Shown: positions 11,728 to 21,515, counted from the first letter of the stretch. The stretch: 64,000 bases of DNA from Yersinia aleksiciae (GCF_001047675.1 NZ_CP011975.1:3884073-3948072); one strand, 5' to 3'. The notes: generated by a model from the sequence alone, not told the origin. Program-made: numbers and translations.

Positions 11728-12441
11728 ATGGTACGGATTTTAAGGATTTGTTTGCTGGCTTTGACATTAAGTGCCTGCGATAGGGGACATGAACCTTTCG
11801 TTTTCACAGCGAATGTTGCAAGTTATTCGAATATATTCGGATTTGATCCAATACAGGGACCCGTGAGATCACTGACTCAAAAAATGCTAGATGCGAAGGG
11901 TGATACTTATTCTGAGGTTCATGCAGAGATTAATGAGCATGGCTGTTTTACTACTCTCCAGATACAGACTCCGGCTCAAGATGTCGATTTGGATTACGTA
12001 AAAGAGGGAAGTTATCTGGTCGATAATAAAACTAAAGAAAAACAACTCGCTTTAAACGACAAATGTAACATTACTCAGACCGCCAGTGGAAACGTTAAAG
12101 TCATAATTAATGACAAAGGATTCGTAACAGATGTCAAAATGTCAGAATCCGGTGCGATAAAAAAACATTACGATTATGACGATAATGGTTTTCCTATCGT
12201 AGACATTAGCTATGATAACGGTAAGACGTTTAAAATAATGACTGAACTTGATGCAAAAGGGAAAAAACCATTCAATTATAAAACAAAGATTTATGAAGAT
12301 GATAAATTTGTACTTTCTACCCAAAGAGATTGTCAGACTGACTCACATGGCAATCCAACATCTTGCAAAATAGAGAGTATGGAACCTGAAGGTAAAGTTA
12401 TTGAGGTTTACACAGCAATATATAATACAGAGTACTATTGA
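11728..12441 (+). CDS. ynfC: YnfC-family lipoprotein (UPF0257)
   Basis: Predicted outer- or inner-membrane lipoprotein of unknown function. 237 residues. Signal peptide with lipobox LSAC, so acylation is expected at C17. It matches the E. coli YnfC pattern along its length: FGFDPIQGPVRSLTQ, EHGCFTTLQ, YDYDDNGFP, the CQTDSHGNPTSC region and the closing NTEYY. The ATG at 11728 has AGGAATA upstream. Single gene, convergent with ybjI. AT-rich, Lys/Asp-rich coding unlike the icd block, which hints at relaxed constraint or transfer but is not proof. Confidence 0.85.
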   Translation: MVRILRICLLALTLSACDRGHEPFVFTANVASYSNIFGFDPIQGPVRSLTQKMLDAKGDTYSEVHAEINEHGCFTTLQIQTPAQDVDLDYVKEGSYLVDNKTKEKQLALNDKCNITQTASGNVKVIINDKGFVTDVKMSESGAIKKHYDYDDNGFPIVDISYDNGKTFKIMTELDAKGKKPFNYKTKIYEDDKFVLSTQRDCQTDSHGNPTSCKIESMEPEGKVIEVYTAIYNTEYY

Positions 12442-12512
12442 TTGCCGAGTTACAATTAAGCTCGGATTTTAATAGGATAGGCGGGAAGTTTCCCGCCATC
12501 TGATGTGGATGT

Positions 12513-13325
12513 TTATGCGAAAGGAGGTTCTTTTTTTAGAATTTTATCTATTACATTTAACACACCAAAGTCATTATTTGAGTCAGTCTGATATTTTGCG
12601 ATTTTTTTAATTTTGTCTGGTGCATTCGCCATGGCATAACCGAAACCTGCATATTGCAGCATCTCGATATCATTGCCACCATCACCAAAGGTCACGACTT
12701 CCTCATCCTTTACCCCCCAAATATCTTGGAGTAATTTAATGCCATTGGCTTTGTGGACGCCAGGTATTATTAGGTCAACAGAACCATGACCGCTGGAGAC
12801 TGGGGTGACGATACCAGCCAATTTATGTTCAATGAAGGCCATAAAATCGGGTAGTTCATCATTGGGTAGGCTGATCGCAAATTTAAATGCCGGTTCTGTT
12901 ACTTGATCAAAGTCATCAATGATTTTAAGACGATGATAATATTTACTCATGGTGGTATAGAATTCTTCATCTGAGGAGCTCAGCATGTACGCACCATTCT
13001 TTCCGCAAAATATCACATCAAGATAGGATATTGTCAGCAATGTTTTTAGCACTTTATGACAGTCATCACTGGTTATTTTGCCACAAAAAATCTCGGTATT
13101 TTCATTGCTAACATAGGCACCATTTTCAGCAACAAAAGCGATTTCATGAGCGATATCAGGAAAAAATGAGATTAGCTGATAATATTGATTACCACTGGCA
13201 ACAACAAATTTTATTCCATTTTCTTTTAATTGTGAATATTGCGCACTAAACCGTTTCCGATCAAAGCTCATTTGATCGTTGAGGAAGGTTCCATCCATAT
13301 CAACAGCAATAATTTTGATGCTCAT
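12513..13325 (-). CDS. ybjI: HAD-IIB sugar/FMN-precursor phosphatase YbjI
   Basis: Cof-type HAD phosphatase; E. coli YbjI acts on 5-amino-6-(5-phospho-D-ribitylamino)uracil and FMN. 270 residues. Motif I DMDGTFLND supplies the nucleophile Asp, motif II is VVASGNQYYQLISFFP, and motif IV is TFGDGGNDIEMLQ. The IIB cap lies at about 80-190. It resembles YbjI more than YbiV, especially at EVVTFGDGGNDIEML and VIDKILKKEPPF. In E. coli ybjI and ybjJ are also neighbours. It lies 195 bp downstream of ybjJ on the same strand, with a strong terminator in between. Confidence 0.85.
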   Translation of the reverse strand: MSIKIIAVDMDGTFLNDQMSFDRKRFSAQYSQLKENGIKFVVASGNQYYQLISFFPDIAHEIAFVAENGAYVSNENTEIFCGKITSDDCHKVLKTLLTISYLDVIFCGKNGAYMLSSSDEEFYTTMSKYYHRLKIIDDFDQVTEPAFKFAISLPNDELPDFMAFIEHKLAGIVTPVSSGHGSVDLIIPGVHKANGIKLLQDIWGVKDEEVVTFGDGGNDIEMLQYAGFGYAMANAPDKIKKIAKYQTDSNNDFGVLNVIDKILKKEPPFA

Positions 13326-13390
13326 TTCGTTTTCCTCTTTAACTTAGCTTAAAATAGGGCTGATAGAAAATATTGACGCGTAATTTATCT

Positions 13391-13418
13391 AAAAAAAAGC
13401 TAGCATAATTTTGCTAGC
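13391..13418 (-). terminator. ybjJ intrinsic terminator
   Basis: GCTAGCA/TGCTAGC stem (13399-13418) followed on the minus strand by eight T residues. It separates ybjJ from ybjI. Confidence 0.85.
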
Positions 13419-13520
13419 CGGTAAAATTACCTACTCAGTTACATTTTAATCTTTAAATCTGATCTGCAATAAATGTCTTGGCTAAGCCTCCTGCTGCTTT
13501 TCATTTCAGCAATATTGGCA

Positions 13521-14690
13521 CTAGTCGCTGGAATACTTCAGCTTAAACGCGCCTATTGCGATAACCAGAAATGTCAGTGCAACGATTGAGAATGCCATGT
13601 AAAGGTCAGTTAAGTGGGCAATAAATCCGATTAATGCTGGTCCACCCAAGACCCCGAAATAACCCATTGTTGCAACTAAGGCGACAGACATATTAACGGG
13701 CATGACTTTTTCCTGACTCGCCAGAGTGATAAGTACTGGAACAATATTGGCAGCACCAATCCCGACCAGAGCAAAACCAAGCAAAGTAAATTTCCAGTCA
13801 GGAATAGTGACTGCGATGGCATAACCGATCATGGCAAATACACTACTGATGATCAGTACGGTTTTACGGCCCAAGAGGCTGACAACTTTGTCGCCAGTAA
13901 AACGCATGACCGACATTGTGCCACCGAAAATGGCAAATCCCCATCCAGCATGGGCGATATCGAGGCCACGGTCATTCGTCAGAAATACGCCACTCCAATC
14001 CAATATTGCACCTTCCGCCATGAAACATATCATGCACATTAGTGCCATTAAAATAAGCCTAAAGTTGGGTCGCGGTTTTGTTATTACTGGCTCATTAGGC
14101 TCTTTATGATCGCCAAAGGGGATTAATTCGTTAAATACGGCTGATGTAATTATTGCAATCACCGCGACAGCAACAAGTGTTACAGTGAAGGGCATTAAGC
14201 CAACCGTAAACAGTATTGCGCCACCACCTGCGCCAGCAAGTGAGCCAATACTGAATAAGCAGTGGAAGCCAGACATAAGCGGTTTATCAGCGGATTGTTC
14301 AACCAGAGAACCCTGAACATTCACGGCGACATCGACCAGGCCAATACCCGCACCAAAAAAGAATAGGCATAGTGCCATTATGGGGAATTGGTCGATAACG
14401 GCCAAGGTAGGTAAGAAAATGCAAGCCAGCACGATACCCGATAGCATTATCTTTCTGCACCCAAAACGGCCAATGAGTTTTCCTGAGAAAAGCATTGCCA
14501 GAAGCGAGCCGCTACCCAGGCAGAGCAGCAGTATGCCCAATGAACCTGCATCGAAATTTAATCTGTTTTGTGCATAGGGCACCAGTGATGCCCAAAGCCC
14601 CATAGCAAATCCGGCGACAAAGAAGATGGCACGTGTGGCGACACGTTTGGCCTGAGAGTCCAGAGGGTAGTCGATGGTATACGTAGACAT
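13521..14690 (-). CDS. ybjJ: MFS transporter YbjJ
   Basis: Inner-membrane major facilitator protein of about 12 segments, 389 residues, substrate unknown. The first-loop motif A variant SGKLIGRFGCRKIM and the second-half LLGRKTVLI are present. A conserved acidic residue and glutamine sit in GLVDVAVNVQGSLVEQ, as in sugar-type FucP/YbjJ relatives. It is paired with ybjI as in E. coli, which suggests a shared pathway, but no substrate can be inferred. ATG at 14690 with AAAGG upstream. Confidence 0.85.
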   Translation of the reverse strand: MSTYTIDYPLDSQAKRVATRAIFFVAGFAMGLWASLVPYAQNRLNFDAGSLGILLLCLGSGSLLAMLFSGKLIGRFGCRKIMLSGIVLACIFLPTLAVIDQFPIMALCLFFFGAGIGLVDVAVNVQGSLVEQSADKPLMSGFHCLFSIGSLAGAGGGAILFTVGLMPFTVTLVAVAVIAIITSAVFNELIPFGDHKEPNEPVITKPRPNFRLILMALMCMICFMAEGAILDWSGVFLTNDRGLDIAHAGWGFAIFGGTMSVMRFTGDKVVSLLGRKTVLIISSVFAMIGYAIAVTIPDWKFTLLGFALVGIGAANIVPVLITLASQEKVMPVNMSVALVATMGYFGVLGGPALIGFIAHLTDLYMAFSIVALTFLVIAIGAFKLKYSSD

Positions 14691-14932
14691 TCTATAGTGA
14701 CCTTTCTCTGGTTAAGTGTGGTTAAGTCATCAATTCAAAATCACTTTATAAAAGACTTAAATTAAGTGATAAAATATAATGCTGCAACTCGAAGTGTCAA
14801 GCACAATCTTGACGGATGGGCTGGTTTATCATCTAAGGTTGAAAAGGGGGGGGTGAGTGCTGGCTTGAAGTCTGTTTTTTTGAATAGTGATATTTCTGCC
14901 TCAGACAGATTCATCGCAGAAGTATCTGAGTG

Positions 14933-15958
14933 CTAAATCCTAAATACTCGGAAGTTATTGTAGGCGTCAAGGGTGTATTCTGATATTCCATTATGATAAT
15001 CAGATTTTATGCTATCGCGGTAAACAAAGTGGGGGATGTTTTTGCTATCAAACCTATTTAGTAATTCGCTATAGAGATCTTCAATACAATTCTGGCTGAC
15101 TAATTCCCCTGATATGGCTATGGTGACGGGGTTGATTATTGCAATCAAAGACGACGCAATATTGATCAATCTCTCTATCACTAATGTGTGATGAGATTTT
15201 ATATTAATGCTATTTTCAAAGTTATCATAAAATGGCAGTTTTGATACTTCACCTGCAAATTGACTTGCACCTCTAAGCATTTTTCCTGAAATAACGATAC
15301 CACAACCAGCACAATGCCTTGGTGGCATATAAATATATGCGATAGGTTCATCTATATTTCGACAGTTATTCCGATAGAAGCCAAATGCCGTATAGTTCAT
15401 GTCATTACCTACCTGGACAAAAATACCAAATCGGGCACTTAATTGCTCGGCTATTGCTAATCCTTCCAGGCTAGTAATGTCGCAGGAAAGTACGTTTCCG
15501 CTGACAACAACTCCGGGCAAACCTAGCCCGATGGCTTTGATATTACTGTGTTTATCAGCAATTTTTTGAATGTGGGCTATTAACGCTTCTACAGTGAACT
15601 TACTGTAAGTTTCATCGTGCTCTTCAATGGTTTTATTATCCGCAGACGTTAGGCGTGAGGAGATAATACCTGAGGTATTGGTCCCCTCGACATAAATGCT
15701 TAATAGGCTAAAGTAGTTTGAATTATATATATAACGTTTAGCTGGTCGACCACCACGTGATTCATCAAAAGATTCTTCAATGATTTCACCTTTCGAACAG
15801 AGTTCATTCAAAATGGTGCCGCATGTCGCTAGACTTAGCCCTGTGTGGTTGGATATATCGCCTTTGGTTGCAGATATCAGTGATTTTAATGTACTTGTAA
15901 CCAACATAATATTTTTTTGTTTCATCTGTCTGGTGGTATTAAGCGGTACAGTAGTCAT
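14933..15958 (-). CDS. ROK-family transcriptional regulator
   Basis: NagC/Mlc/XylR-type regulator: N-terminal winged helix (about 10-75, GDISNHTGLSLATCGTILNEL) joined to a ROK sugar-kinase-like domain (LGLGLPGVVVSGN, ISGEL). 341 residues from the ATG at 15958; TTG (15970) and GTG (15967) are alternative starts and no ribosome binding site decides. The usual ROK zinc cluster is reduced to RHCAGCGI, and the glycine-rich ATP-binding loop is not typical, so it should bind a sugar ligand without kinase activity. It is transcribed towards ybjJ 243 bp away, an obvious candidate target. AT-rich. Confidence 0.8.
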   Translation of the reverse strand: MTTVPLNTTRQMKQKNIMLVTSTLKSLISATKGDISNHTGLSLATCGTILNELCSKGEIIEESFDESRGGRPAKRYIYNSNYFSLLSIYVEGTNTSGIISSRLTSADNKTIEEHDETYSKFTVEALIAHIQKIADKHSNIKAIGLGLPGVVVSGNVLSCDITSLEGLAIAEQLSARFGIFVQVGNDMNYTAFGFYRNNCRNIDEPIAYIYMPPRHCAGCGIVISGKMLRGASQFAGEVSKLPFYDNFENSINIKSHHTLVIERLINIASSLIAIINPVTIAISGELVSQNCIEDLYSELLNRFDSKNIPHFVYRDSIKSDYHNGISEYTLDAYNNFRVFRI

Positions 15959-16195
15959 TTTTTTCACCAATGATTCAGCAGAAATGAATATAACATGTTA
16001 GTATTTATGAGGAAATCACTATTACTGTATTTGCCACAAGGTTTCGCGTATTTATTCTCTGTCACTCGGCTGCGATATGCCTAATGTCGCTGGTGAAATG
16101 TTAACCCAGTTGCCGCGAAATAGTAATATGCAGTTGTGTTGCGTGATTTTCTTTTGAGCAAGCTCTGATTTAGCCAGTTATAAAATTCAATCCAA

Positions 16196-16223
16196 CCTGT
16201 AGGTGCAATGACCCACCTACAGG
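16196..16223 (-). terminator. ansP terminator
   Basis: Perfect 10 bp stem CCTGTAGGTG/CACCTACAGG with an 8-base loop, 19 bp past the ansP stop. It is followed on the minus strand by TTGGATTGAATTTTAT, a loose T-tract. Confidence 0.6.
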
Positions 16224-16242
16224 CTTTCAATGACAGAAGGTA

Positions 16243-17772
16243 TTAGCCTGCCGACTCTTGCTTATATAGCTCTTTGGGGGGTGTTTTGGGGATTTCAGAT
16301 TCGCTGAATAAGGCATCCTGCGATATAACTTCTATCGGTGCAGCAGCAACTTCGCTGGCGCGTTTACGTAGGCTGTACCAACCCGCAATGAGTAACATGG
16401 CGACCACCGGTACTGTGGCGATGGTCCAAGTACCATTCGGGTAGTCGAAAGCCATCATCACTAAAACACCGAACAGAAAACAGAGTGTCAGCCAAGATGT
16501 GACCGGCGCACCAGGCATCTTGAAGGATACTGGTTTAGCTGTTCCCTGTTTTATTGCCTGGCGTAATTTCATCTGACAAACAATGATAAATGCCCATGAA
16601 CTGATAATACCCAAAGAGGCGATGTTTAATACAATTTCAAATACTTGTGATGGGATAAGATAGTTTAGTAACACGCCCAAGACATAAATTCCCACGGTAA
16701 CTAATATTCCGGCATAAGGGACGGATTGTGGGCTCATTTTGGACATGAATTTAGGTGCTGAACCGCCCATTGATAACGAGCGTAGAATGCGGCCAGTAGA
16801 GTAAAGGCCCGAGTTTAAGCTAGAAAGTGCGGCAGTTAATACCACAATATTCATGATACTGCCAATATAGGGGACACCTAAGTTGCTGAAAAATGTTACA
16901 AAAGGACTTTGGCCCGCCTGATAGGCATTCCATGGCAGTAAACAGACCAGTAGTACCACGGAACCGACATAAAATAGGCCGATGCGCCAAATGACACTAT
17001 TAATGGCCTTTGGTAGCATTTTTTCCGGATCTTTGCATTCACCGGCAGCGGTGCCGATCAATTCAATACCCGCGAAAGCGAATATGACTCCTTGGACCAA
17101 TATCAGCGCTGGTAATAACCCATGAGGGAAGAGACCACCATTATCGGTGATGAGATGAATGCCCGTAGGATGCCCAGCAACACTCTGTCCTGTCCCAAGG
17201 AAGACGACTCCCACGACTAAAAATAGGGCAATGGCCGCCACTTTTATTAGTGCGAACCAGAACTCCATTTCAGCAAACCATTTAACACCAATCATATTCA
17301 TGGTCGCGACAATGGAAAGAGCACCGAGTGCAAACAGCCATTGTGGGACATCAGAGAATGTGCCCCAATAGTGCATATAAAGTGCCACAGCGGTAATATC
17401 AACAATGCCGGTCATGGCCCAGTTAAGGAAATACATCCATCCGGCGACATAGGACGCTTTTTCGCCTAAAAACTCTCTGGCATAAGAGACAAAGCTGCCA
17501 CTGGAAGGGCGATGTAATATTAATTCGCCGAGAGCTCTGAGAATAAAAAACGAGAAAATCCCACATACCAGATAAACCAAAGCCAGTGCTGGGCCAGCCA
17601 TTTGTAAGCGAGCACCTGTCCCCAAAAACAGCCCTGTACCAATAGAGCCACCGATAGCTATCATCTGTATATGACGTCGCCCCATACTTTTGTGGTAGCC
17701 AGTATCATGAGAATCTAACCAGCGTTTTTTTGCGGTGTGATGGGTCTCCGCAGAGTATTTACCTGACATCAT
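16243..17772 (-). CDS. ansP: L-asparagine permease
   Basis: APC-superfamily amino acid:H+ symporter in the inner membrane, 509 residues, about 12 segments. It is near-identical in pattern to E. coli AnsP: MGRRHIQMIAIGGSIGTGLFLG (TM1 substrate loop), HRPSSGSFVSYAREF, TGIVDITAVALYMHYWG, AAGECKDPEKM and ILRSLSMGGSAP. Two adjacent ATGs (17772, 17769) follow AGGGAAAG. The tail after residue 475 diverges from E. coli. Single gene, followed by a hairpin; the long AT-rich upstream region probably holds its promoter. Confidence 0.93.
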   Translation of the reverse strand: MMSGKYSAETHHTAKKRWLDSHDTGYHKSMGRRHIQMIAIGGSIGTGLFLGTGARLQMAGPALALVYLVCGIFSFFILRALGELILHRPSSGSFVSYAREFLGEKASYVAGWMYFLNWAMTGIVDITAVALYMHYWGTFSDVPQWLFALGALSIVATMNMIGVKWFAEMEFWFALIKVAAIALFLVVGVVFLGTGQSVAGHPTGIHLITDNGGLFPHGLLPALILVQGVIFAFAGIELIGTAAGECKDPEKMLPKAINSVIWRIGLFYVGSVVLLVCLLPWNAYQAGQSPFVTFFSNLGVPYIGSIMNIVVLTAALSSLNSGLYSTGRILRSLSMGGSAPKFMSKMSPQSVPYAGILVTVGIYVLGVLLNYLIPSQVFEIVLNIASLGIISSWAFIIVCQMKLRQAIKQGTAKPVSFKMPGAPVTSWLTLCFLFGVLVMMAFDYPNGTWTIATVPVVAMLLIAGWYSLRKRASEVAAAPIEVISQDALFSESEIPKTPPKELYKQESAG

Positions 17773-18360
17773 AGACTTTCCCTATTTTCCTGTCTGTCGT
17801 GCAATCATCGTGAATGTATTACAGCAACTGATTGCTAAAGGTTAATGCATAAATAGCGTCTTAGCGCCTTCCATTATTATGGTTTTATTGCTGTCATTAG
17901 ATTTCTGGAGGGGCATGCTATCGTTTCTGTCGTGATGAGGCAAAAAAATATTCACTTATAAATTATTTTTTTTGTGTTATTAGCAGAGTCAGTAATTGAA
18001 AATGGCAGGTTGATTTATATGCAATTAGAATGTTTTTCAGTAGTTGTATTAGTGTGGCTTATTGATTTAATTTTCAACAATTCATAGATCATTGTTTAAT
18101 TGATGAAAAATCAATCAGTGCTTATCTTAAATATAGATTATATACATATCGATTTGATATTAACTATTTCTTGGTTTAGTTTACACTTTTTGATTATTTC
18201 CTTGCGCAGAATTGCAATTTATCTTATTTGCATTAATGATGAGCTATCATTGTTTTTTATCTCTCTATTTATATCTATTATTTATTTTATGTAGCGACAT
18301 TAATATTATCGATGATATTTACCCAGGTACTAGATTGTTATAATGGAATCTGTTTATTCA
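17773..18360. other. AT-rich intergenic, ansP upstream region
   Basis: About 590 bp, strongly AT-rich. One short hydrophobic ORF (18103-18294) has no ribosome binding site and is not accepted. It probably contains the ansP promoter on its left side and decayed DNA on its right. Confidence 0.5.
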
Positions 18361-18507
18361 ATAGGTTTATGCGGATATTCTATCTGAATGACCTAAGTCA
18401 CGCACTGCACATAAAGCACACATATCTTGGGGTGATATGAGGTCGGACGCACAATTTTTTGAGAATGATATTGCATGCCGTTGGACGGAAAACAGTCCGC
18501 CCACTGA

Positions 18508-18972
18508 CACAACCCTATTTGGCATAATATTGAGTCCGGCCAAACGGGTCAATTGTGGTATGAAGCCATTGCGCAACAAGCCGGAAATATTGCATTCCAT
18601 TTAGTGAATGGGCAAACCAATATCCAGAGAATGGAGAGCACATTGCTCTCAGTTAAGATGCTGAAAGATATCTTTAATATCATCAAATATCACTTCAATG
18701 TTGTGATTGACCAAGACTCACTCAATTACCAACGGTTTCTGACCCATATGCAGTTTTTTATTCAGCGTATGATTGAAAGTAGTCAGATTGAAACTAAAGA
18801 TGACTTTATTTTTGAACAAGTGATTCGCGAGTATCTGGGTGAGTACCGATGCAGTATGTTAATCTGGGATTACATCAAAAACCTGCTGAACATCACTATT
18901 TCAAATGACGAAATGTTGTATTTAATCATATACCTAGTTCGTCTTGTTGGTTCATCATCGGACGATGAGTAG
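18508..18972 (+). pseudogene. remnant of BglG/LicT-type transcription antiterminator (PRD2 part)
   Basis: The frame opens after a stop at 18505 and runs to the TGA-class stop at 18972. The product IAFHLVNGQTNIQRMEST...LLSVKMLKDIFNIIKYHFN...YQRFLTHMQFFIQRM matches the end of PRD1 and all of PRD2 of BglG antiterminators, with the phosphorylatable His in FHLVN and in LTHMQFF. The RNA-binding domain and most of PRD1 are missing, and the only start is a TTG without a ribosome binding site. Upstream bases 18360-18505 are open only in other frames and not recognisable. No adjacent bgl PTS gene remains. Inactive fragment, moderately sure. Confidence 0.75.
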
Positions 18973-19350
18973 TGGTGGTCGACCCGAACAGCATCTCAAC
19001 ATGAATCTATTCAGCACCAACTGAAAATCATACCAGACAAAAATCACCCTCTTCAGATTATTTAATTACAAAACGCCAAGTTAAGTTAATTATAATAAAC
19101 TTGACGATATCTTCTCAAAAACAGAAATACTAATCGCCTTGGCTGTTTTTTTATTTTTAATCGAGTGGTACTTTGACGGTATATATTTACATTTCAATTA
19201 AATATTTGATGTGTAATGTAGGTAATTTATTTTCCATTGCCTGTTTGCTTGATGTTTTCATCAGAAGTATTAATTGGATGAATGTTATCTACTTTAGGCA
19301 TTAGATAAGCCATCTCTCGTACCTTAGGTGCTACCCAACGTAGGTCTAAA
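18973..19350. other. intergenic with promoter region of the 2HCT transporter
   Basis: 378 bp, AT-rich. A weak stem AAAAACAG/CTGTTTTT (19117-19150) followed by TTTTTTT could terminate the antiterminator remnant. The rest presumably holds the transporter promoter and DcuR sites, for which no clear motif was found. Confidence 0.4.
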
Positions 19351-20709
19351 ATGAAAAAAACAAATCAGGATGTCGCTCTTGTATCCGCCGATAAAATTGA
19401 TGTGACAGATAAATCTGTAACCAGAAAATTTATTTCAAATATTAACGAGATGAATATAAATACCATGCCAATGGTCTTATTTATGACTATTTCGGCCATC
19501 GTGTTCATTTCAGCTTATGCCAGTTATTTGCCGAAAAATATGATTGGCGGTTTGGCTGTGATCATGACGATGGGATTTGTTTTATCACACATTGGCCGCC
19601 ATATCCCCGTGTTGAAAGATATCGGTGGGCCAGCCATTTTGTGCTTAATGGTGCCCTCGGTTCTGGTTTACTTTGGTATTTTCCAAACGAATACGTTGGA
19701 CACCGTCCACTTACTGATGAAAGAAGCAAATTTACTCTATTTTGTGATAGCCAGTCTGGTGGTCGGCAGTATTCTTGGCATGAACCGCGTGGTGCTCATC
19801 CAAGGGATGACGCGGATGTTTATCCCGCTGGTCGTAGGCACGTTAACCGCAGTAGCGACGGGTTTATTGGTGGGTAAATTATTTGGTTTTACCGTTTATC
19901 ACACCTTCTTCTTTATTATTGTCCCCATCATCGGTGGTGGTATCGGCGAAGGTATCTTGCCATTATCGTTGGCGTATTCAGCCATACTTGGGCAGTCTCC
20001 AGATGTCTATGTCGCTCAACTCGCACCTGCGGCGGTGGTCGGGAATATTTTTGCGATTATTTGTGCGGGAGCACTGGCGCGTATTGGTATGCGACGTAAA
20101 GATCTTAATGGTGAGGGGATGCTAATTCGTTCGGCAAAGGACAATGCGATATTTACCTCGCAAGAGGGGCCAAAACCAGCAGACTTCCAGTTAATGGGCG
20201 GTGGGTTGTTGATGACCTGCGCTTTCTTTATTGTTGGAGGGCTGTTTGAACATATTGTTCATATTCCTGGCCCGGTATTGATGATCTTGATTGCGGTGAT
20301 GTGCAAATACGCACAGCTTATTCCATCAAAAATGGAGCAGGGCGCGCATAGTTGGTACAAATTTGTCTCTACAACACTGGTGTGGCCGCTGATGATTGGT
20401 CTGGGGATGCTCTATGTTCCGCTGGAAAGTGTTGTCGCGGTGTTCTCTGTCGGGTATATCGTGGTCTGTGGTGCCGTGGTGCTATCCATGGCTGCAATCA
20501 GTTTTATTATCGCTCCCTATTTAAATATGTATCCGGTTGAAGCTTCCATTGTCACTAGCTGTCACAGTGGATTAGGCGGGACAGGTGATGTAGCGATTTT
20601 GTCCGCATCTAACCGAATGTCATTGATGCCCTTTGCTCAGATAGCAACCCGTATTGGTGGTGCATCTACCGTGATTGGTGCCACGCTGCTATTAGGTTGG
20701 ATTATGTAA
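19351..20709 (+). CDS. 2-hydroxycarboxylate transporter (CitS/MaeN family)
   Basis: Inner-membrane cation-coupled carrier for citrate, malate or related 2-hydroxycarboxylates, 452 residues. Both re-entrant loop signatures are visible: GGGIGEGILPLS in the N-half and HSGLGGTGDVAIL in the C-half. The substrate-binding arginine of CitS sits in the conserved AQIATRIGGA near residue 430. A cytoplasmic N-terminal tail of about 35 residues precedes TM1. It faces dcuR-dcuS tail to tail, with a terminator between. Placement suggests regulation by DcuSR and a C4- or C6-acid substrate. No oxaloacetate decarboxylase or citrate lyase gene is adjacent. Start ATG with AGG. Confidence 0.9.
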   Translation: MKKTNQDVALVSADKIDVTDKSVTRKFISNINEMNINTMPMVLFMTISAIVFISAYASYLPKNMIGGLAVIMTMGFVLSHIGRHIPVLKDIGGPAILCLMVPSVLVYFGIFQTNTLDTVHLLMKEANLLYFVIASLVVGSILGMNRVVLIQGMTRMFIPLVVGTLTAVATGLLVGKLFGFTVYHTFFFIIVPIIGGGIGEGILPLSLAYSAILGQSPDVYVAQLAPAAVVGNIFAIICAGALARIGMRRKDLNGEGMLIRSAKDNAIFTSQEGPKPADFQLMGGGLLMTCAFFIVGGLFEHIVHIPGPVLMILIAVMCKYAQLIPSKMEQGAHSWYKFVSTTLVWPLMIGLGMLYVPLESVVAVFSVGYIVVCGAVVLSMAAISFIIAPYLNMYPVEASIVTSCHSGLGGTGDVAILSASNRMSLMPFAQIATRIGGASTVIGATLLLGWIM

Positions 20710-20731
20710 ATCCCTTTGTTGGGACTGGTGC

Positions 20732-20768
20732 AACAAGCGGTATCCCTTATCGGATGCCGCTTGTTTTT
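20732..20768 (+). terminator. transporter terminator
   Basis: AACAAGCGG/CCGCTTGTT stem extended inward by ATCC/GGAT, followed by TTTTT. It lies between the convergent transporter and dcuR. Confidence 0.85.
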
Positions 20769-20795
20769 CAGGACGATATGCTTAGGCGTCCCCTA

Positions 20796-21515
20796 TTACT
20801 GGCAATACTGTTTTAATACTTCTTGCTGGCTGGGTAAGCGCTTGTAGAGATACACAGGACGTCCGGTCGCTCCGTAAAGAACCTTGGTGCTAAGGACTTC
20901 GGTATCTGAAAGATAAATCAGATATTTACGGCAAGAAACCCGCGAAATACCAATGGCGTTCGCCATCTGCTCAGTTGAGAACTCCCCGTCTTGCATCTCC
21001 TGAATCCATTCACATACTGTGCGTAATGTCTGCGCAGTTAGCCCTTTTGGCAGCTTTTTACGCTCGGCGGGGGTCACATTGCTACGCCGCAGTAATGAAT
21101 CCACATCTTCTTGAGCGCAATACTCGCGTTGCTCCAGCAAGCTCTTTTTTTCACGGTAAGTGGACAGTGCTTCTTCAAAACGTGAGAACTGAAAAGGCTT
21201 AATCAAATAATCGACAACCCCATATTGCAGTGCTTTTTTAATGGTGTTCACGTCGGTAGCTGATGAAATAACAATCACATCAGTCTGTACGCTGAATTCA
21301 CGCAGTACTGGTAGCAAGTCCAATCCATTATCCTGGCGCATAAAAACATCCAACAGCACGAGATCAATCGGCTGCTCCGCTGCCATTAAGTATTCTCTGG
21401 CTTGCTGTAAGCTGGAAACTGAACCGCAGCAGTTGAAACCGGCTACCTGATTGAGATAACACTTGTTCAGTTCAGCCACCATTGCATCATCATCCACTAT
21501 TAATACATTAATCAT
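20796..21515 (-). CDS. dcuR: DcuR-like C4-dicarboxylate response regulator
   Basis: CitB-family regulator, 239 residues. Receiver domain with DDD pocket and phosphoacceptor D56 in VLLDVFMRQDNGLDLLP, Thr/Ser switch in VIVISSATD, and Lys in DYLIKPFQFSRFEEAL. The C-terminal HTH region LPKGLTAQTLRTVCEWI...ISRVSCRKYLIYL closely tracks E. coli DcuR to the final LKQYCQ. The ATG overlaps the end of dcuS by 8 bp. In E. coli DcuR activates dcuB, fumB and frd under fumarate; here the neighbour is a 2HCT carrier. Confidence 0.92.
   Translation of the reverse strand: MINVLIVDDDAMVAELNKCYLNQVAGFNCCGSVSSLQQAREYLMAAEQPIDLVLLDVFMRQDNGLDLLPVLREFSVQTDVIVISSATDVNTIKKALQYGVVDYLIKPFQFSRFEEALSTYREKKSLLEQREYCAQEDVDSLLRRSNVTPAERKKLPKGLTAQTLRTVCEWIQEMQDGEFSTEQMANAIGISRVSCRKYLIYLSDTEVLSTKVLYGATGRPVYLYKRLPSQQEVLKQYCQ

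Noticed and set aside
11526..11807. Minus-strand ORF overlapping the start of ynfC
   Set aside because: Overlaps a well-supported gene and has no family features; shadow of AT-rich DNA.
18103..18294. 64-residue hydrophobic ORF upstream of the BglG remnant
   Set aside because: No ribosome binding site, extreme AT content makes Ile/Leu/Phe codons by chance, and no pattern of a known small membrane protein.
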